A program made the position numbers and the translations under genes. This document shows positions 62,839 to 64,000 of a stretch of DNA of 64,000 nucleotides, one piece after another. The notes beneath the pieces are model-generated. The model was not told where the DNA came from. It made no database searches and saw nothing but the letters and a program-made list of their open reading frames with translations. The stretch comes from Anaerolineaceae bacterium. GTDB lineage: Bacteria; Chloroflexota; Anaerolineae; Aggregatilineales; Phototrophicaceae. Every line of letters begins with the position of its first letter. The stretch's first letter is position 1. Location: positions 62,001-126,000 of the forward strand of contig REDR01000131.1 of NCBI GenBank assembly GCA_007693385.1, written 5' to 3'.

Positions 62839-63063
62839 ATGGGTTGGGCATTCCAGATCGCTTCAATTGTGATGGCGGTCATCCTGATTGTGTTGATTAT
62901 GATGCAGGTACGCGGCGGCAGTCTGGGTAGTCTGATGGGCGGCGATAGCGGTGGTGGTATCACCCGCACGCGGCGCGGACTGGAAAAGACGGTCTATAAT
63001 TTCACCGTCGGCTTGGCTATCGCCTTTCTGATTATTTGTATCTTATCGGTTGTTTACAACTAA
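62839..63063 (+). CDS. secG: preprotein translocase subunit SecG
   Basis: A 74-residue protein with two membrane helices: IASIVMAVILIVLIMMQ and VGLAIAFLIICILSVVY, joined by a Gly-rich loop (RGGSLGSLMGGDSGGG) and RTRRGLEKTVYNFTV, the SecG signature. It helps the SecYEG channel in protein export. Start fixed by AGGAG at 10 bases; a frame to 62818 is less likely. It has its own promoter and terminator. Confidence 0.93.
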   Translation: MGWAFQIASIVMAVILIVLIMMQVRGGSLGSLMGGDSGGGITRTRRGLEKTVYNFTVGLAIAFLIICILSVVYN

Positions 63064-63096
63064 CAACCAATCGTTCCACACCGATGAAAAAGATCA

Positions 63097-63140
63097 AATC
63101 AGGTGTTTTGTCCTCTAGCAAGACACCTGATTGTGTTTTA
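63097..63140 (+). terminator. intrinsic terminator of secG
   Basis: AATCAGGTGT (63097-63106) pairs with ACACCTGATT (63123-63132), a 10-bp stem, followed by GTGTTTTA. It lies 33 bases after the secG stop. Confidence 0.85.
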
Positions 63141-63257
63141 AGGTCAGTTTTGCGATTGAGCGACGCCGTGAAATTCGCATAGTCATTCAAACATGCAGGA
63201 CGCGGCGCACGCTCGATGAACAAGACGACACCTATCTATAGGAGGGACGTTTGAGCG

Positions 63258-64000
63258 ATGTTTCGTGAATATCGCTGGCAAATGGCGGCATTGGTCGTTA
63301 CCGCTTTGATTTTCTTCGCCGTGTTGCTGACCGGCACCGGCGATGATGGCCGGACAGAACCCCCACAGCCTTCACCGACTGCCACCGCACAGAATACCCC
63401 ACAACCGACTCCGACGGAGGTCGTCGTCGCTCAGCCGACGGTAGCGGCCACGCCGCAAGTCGTGACGCCACAACCACAACCGGAGGCTGAAATTGCCCCC
63501 CGTGCCGACGATGTGCCGACATACCGCGAAGCGCTGGTCGGCGAAGTCGGGCGTTTGAATCCGCTTTTCGCGTCGTTGAATCCGGTGGATGCCGACATCA
63601 CCGAATTGATCTTTGAGGGGCTGACCACCGTTGACCAGTTCGGCGACATCGCCCCGCTTCTAGCCGAAGAATGGGCGGTATCTTCCGACGGTTACAACTA
63701 TGTATTCAGCTTGCGCCGTGATGTGCTGTGGCAGGACGGCCAGCCGTTCAGCGTGGACGATGTGCTGTATACGTTCTCGCTGTTGCAGTCGCCGGATTTC
63801 CCCGTTGTGGATGAACTGCGCGAGTTCTGGAAAACGGTTGAGATGGAACGCATCGACGATCACACCATCCGCTTTCGGTTGGCGCAACCGTTAGCGATAT
63901 TCCCCGCCGTGTTGCGCGTCGGCATCCTGCCGGAACACGCCTTGCGCGGTACACAGGCCGACCAGATCGCGGCGCATCCGTTCAACCTATCGCCCATCGG
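63258..64000 (+). CDS. family 5 extracellular solute-binding protein (peptide ABC type), 3' end outside window
   Basis: Starts ATG at 63258 after GGAGGG and runs open to the window end (247 codons). N-terminus: a membrane/signal segment (MAALVVTALIFFAVLLTG), a Thr/Pro-rich linker of about 60 residues, then an SBP_bac_5 domain: YREALVGEVGRLNPLFASL, ADITELIFEGLTTVDQFGDI, LAEEWAVSSDGYNYVFSLR, DVLWQDGQPFSVDDVLYTF and FPAVLRVGILPEHALRG. Such proteins bind peptides or other solutes for an ABC importer. The linker lacks a lipobox Cys, so it is held by its membrane segment or released. The rest of the operon is beyond the window. Confidence 0.88.
   Translation, partial: MFREYRWQMAALVVTALIFFAVLLTGTGDDGRTEPPQPSPTATAQNTPQPTPTEVVVAQPTVAATPQVVTPQPQPEAEIAPRADDVPTYREALVGEVGRLNPLFASLNPVDADITELIFEGLTTVDQFGDIAPLLAEEWAVSSDGYNYVFSLRRDVLWQDGQPFSVDDVLYTFSLLQSPDFPVVDELREFWKTVEMERIDDHTIRFRLAQPLAIFPAVLRVGILPEHALRGTQADQIAAHPFNLSPI

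Noticed and set aside
63061-63257. A possible further small gene between secG and the binding protein.
   Set aside because: The stretch holds the secG terminator and a leader with no supported frame.

Overview
The window is about 60% G+C, gene-dense, and reads as chromosomal DNA of a bacterium most likely in the Chloroflexota (Anaerolineae-like). This placement is an inference. It rests on single-membrane envelope genes (LytR-CpsA-Psr protein, MltG, several secreted proteins, no outer-membrane assembly genes), a baseplate-J-like membrane protein inside an alaS-ruvX-mltG operon, several S41 and two-subunit ABC modules, and clean sigma70-type promoters (TATAAT) with intrinsic terminators. I see no rRNA, tRNA, CRISPR array, prophage or intact insertion sequence.

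Layout. 1-2618: nicotinate phosphoribosyltransferase (runs off the left edge) coupled to an orphan TadA/VirB11-like ATPase. 2681-5486: DsbA-like thioredoxin, NnrU/ICMT-like membrane protein, pyrimidine-nucleoside phosphorylase. 5468-12134 (minus): operon alaS - J-like membrane protein - ruvX - mltG - lipoprotein. 12302-13555: tyrS. 13578-22433 (minus): a catabolic block with carboxyltransferase, an RRM+PHAX-like RNA-binding protein, a methyltransferase, acyl-CoA dehydrogenase, AtuA and its small partner, an enoyl-CoA hydratase and a biotin carboxylase/BCCP subunit. This is the gene set for beta-branched acyl-CoA (leucine or acyclic terpenoid) breakdown, and the carboxyltransferase looks more like geranyl-CoA than methylcrotonyl-CoA carboxylase. 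22725-30344: proline-rich membrane protein, greA, ligA, a degenerate tyrosine recombinase, lipM and an LCP protein. 30441-30591 (minus): a structured RNA with its own promoter and terminator that I read as a 6S-like RNA. 30671-36182: esterase-CapA fusion, aspS, AAA+ ATPase. 36286-43491: double-HTH regulator, heterodimeric ABC exporter, cNMP-binding protein, DUF4397 protein, FmdB-type zinc ribbon. 43519-51028: methyltransferase, MgtE whose tail overlaps an antisense ABC ATPase gene by 240 bp, fused ABC permease, gyrA. 51505-56130: two secreted TPR-like proteins, two unrecognised membrane proteins, birA. 56338-64000: thiolase, CcdA-TlpA redox pair, lone CoA-transferase beta subunit, two S41 peptidases, secG, and the start of a family 5 substrate-binding protein that runs off the right edge.

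How genes fit together. BirA would biotinylate the BCCP lysine of the acyl-CoA carboxylase; the thiolase and the CoA-transferase subunit could act on products of the same acyl-CoA route. CcdA would pass electrons across the membrane to the adjacent TlpA-like protein, with the DsbA-like protein acting in the same compartment. MltG, the LCP protein, the CapA fusion and the S41 proteases belong to the cell envelope. GreA, GyrA, LigA, RuvX, AlaS, TyrS and AspS are housekeeping.

Most interesting items: the 6S-like RNA, the bacterial RRM+PHAX-like protein inside a catabolic operon, the geranyl-CoA-carboxylase-like cluster, the tyrosine recombinase with lost catalytic residues, the esterase-CapA fusion, and the 240 bp antisense gene overlap at mgtE.
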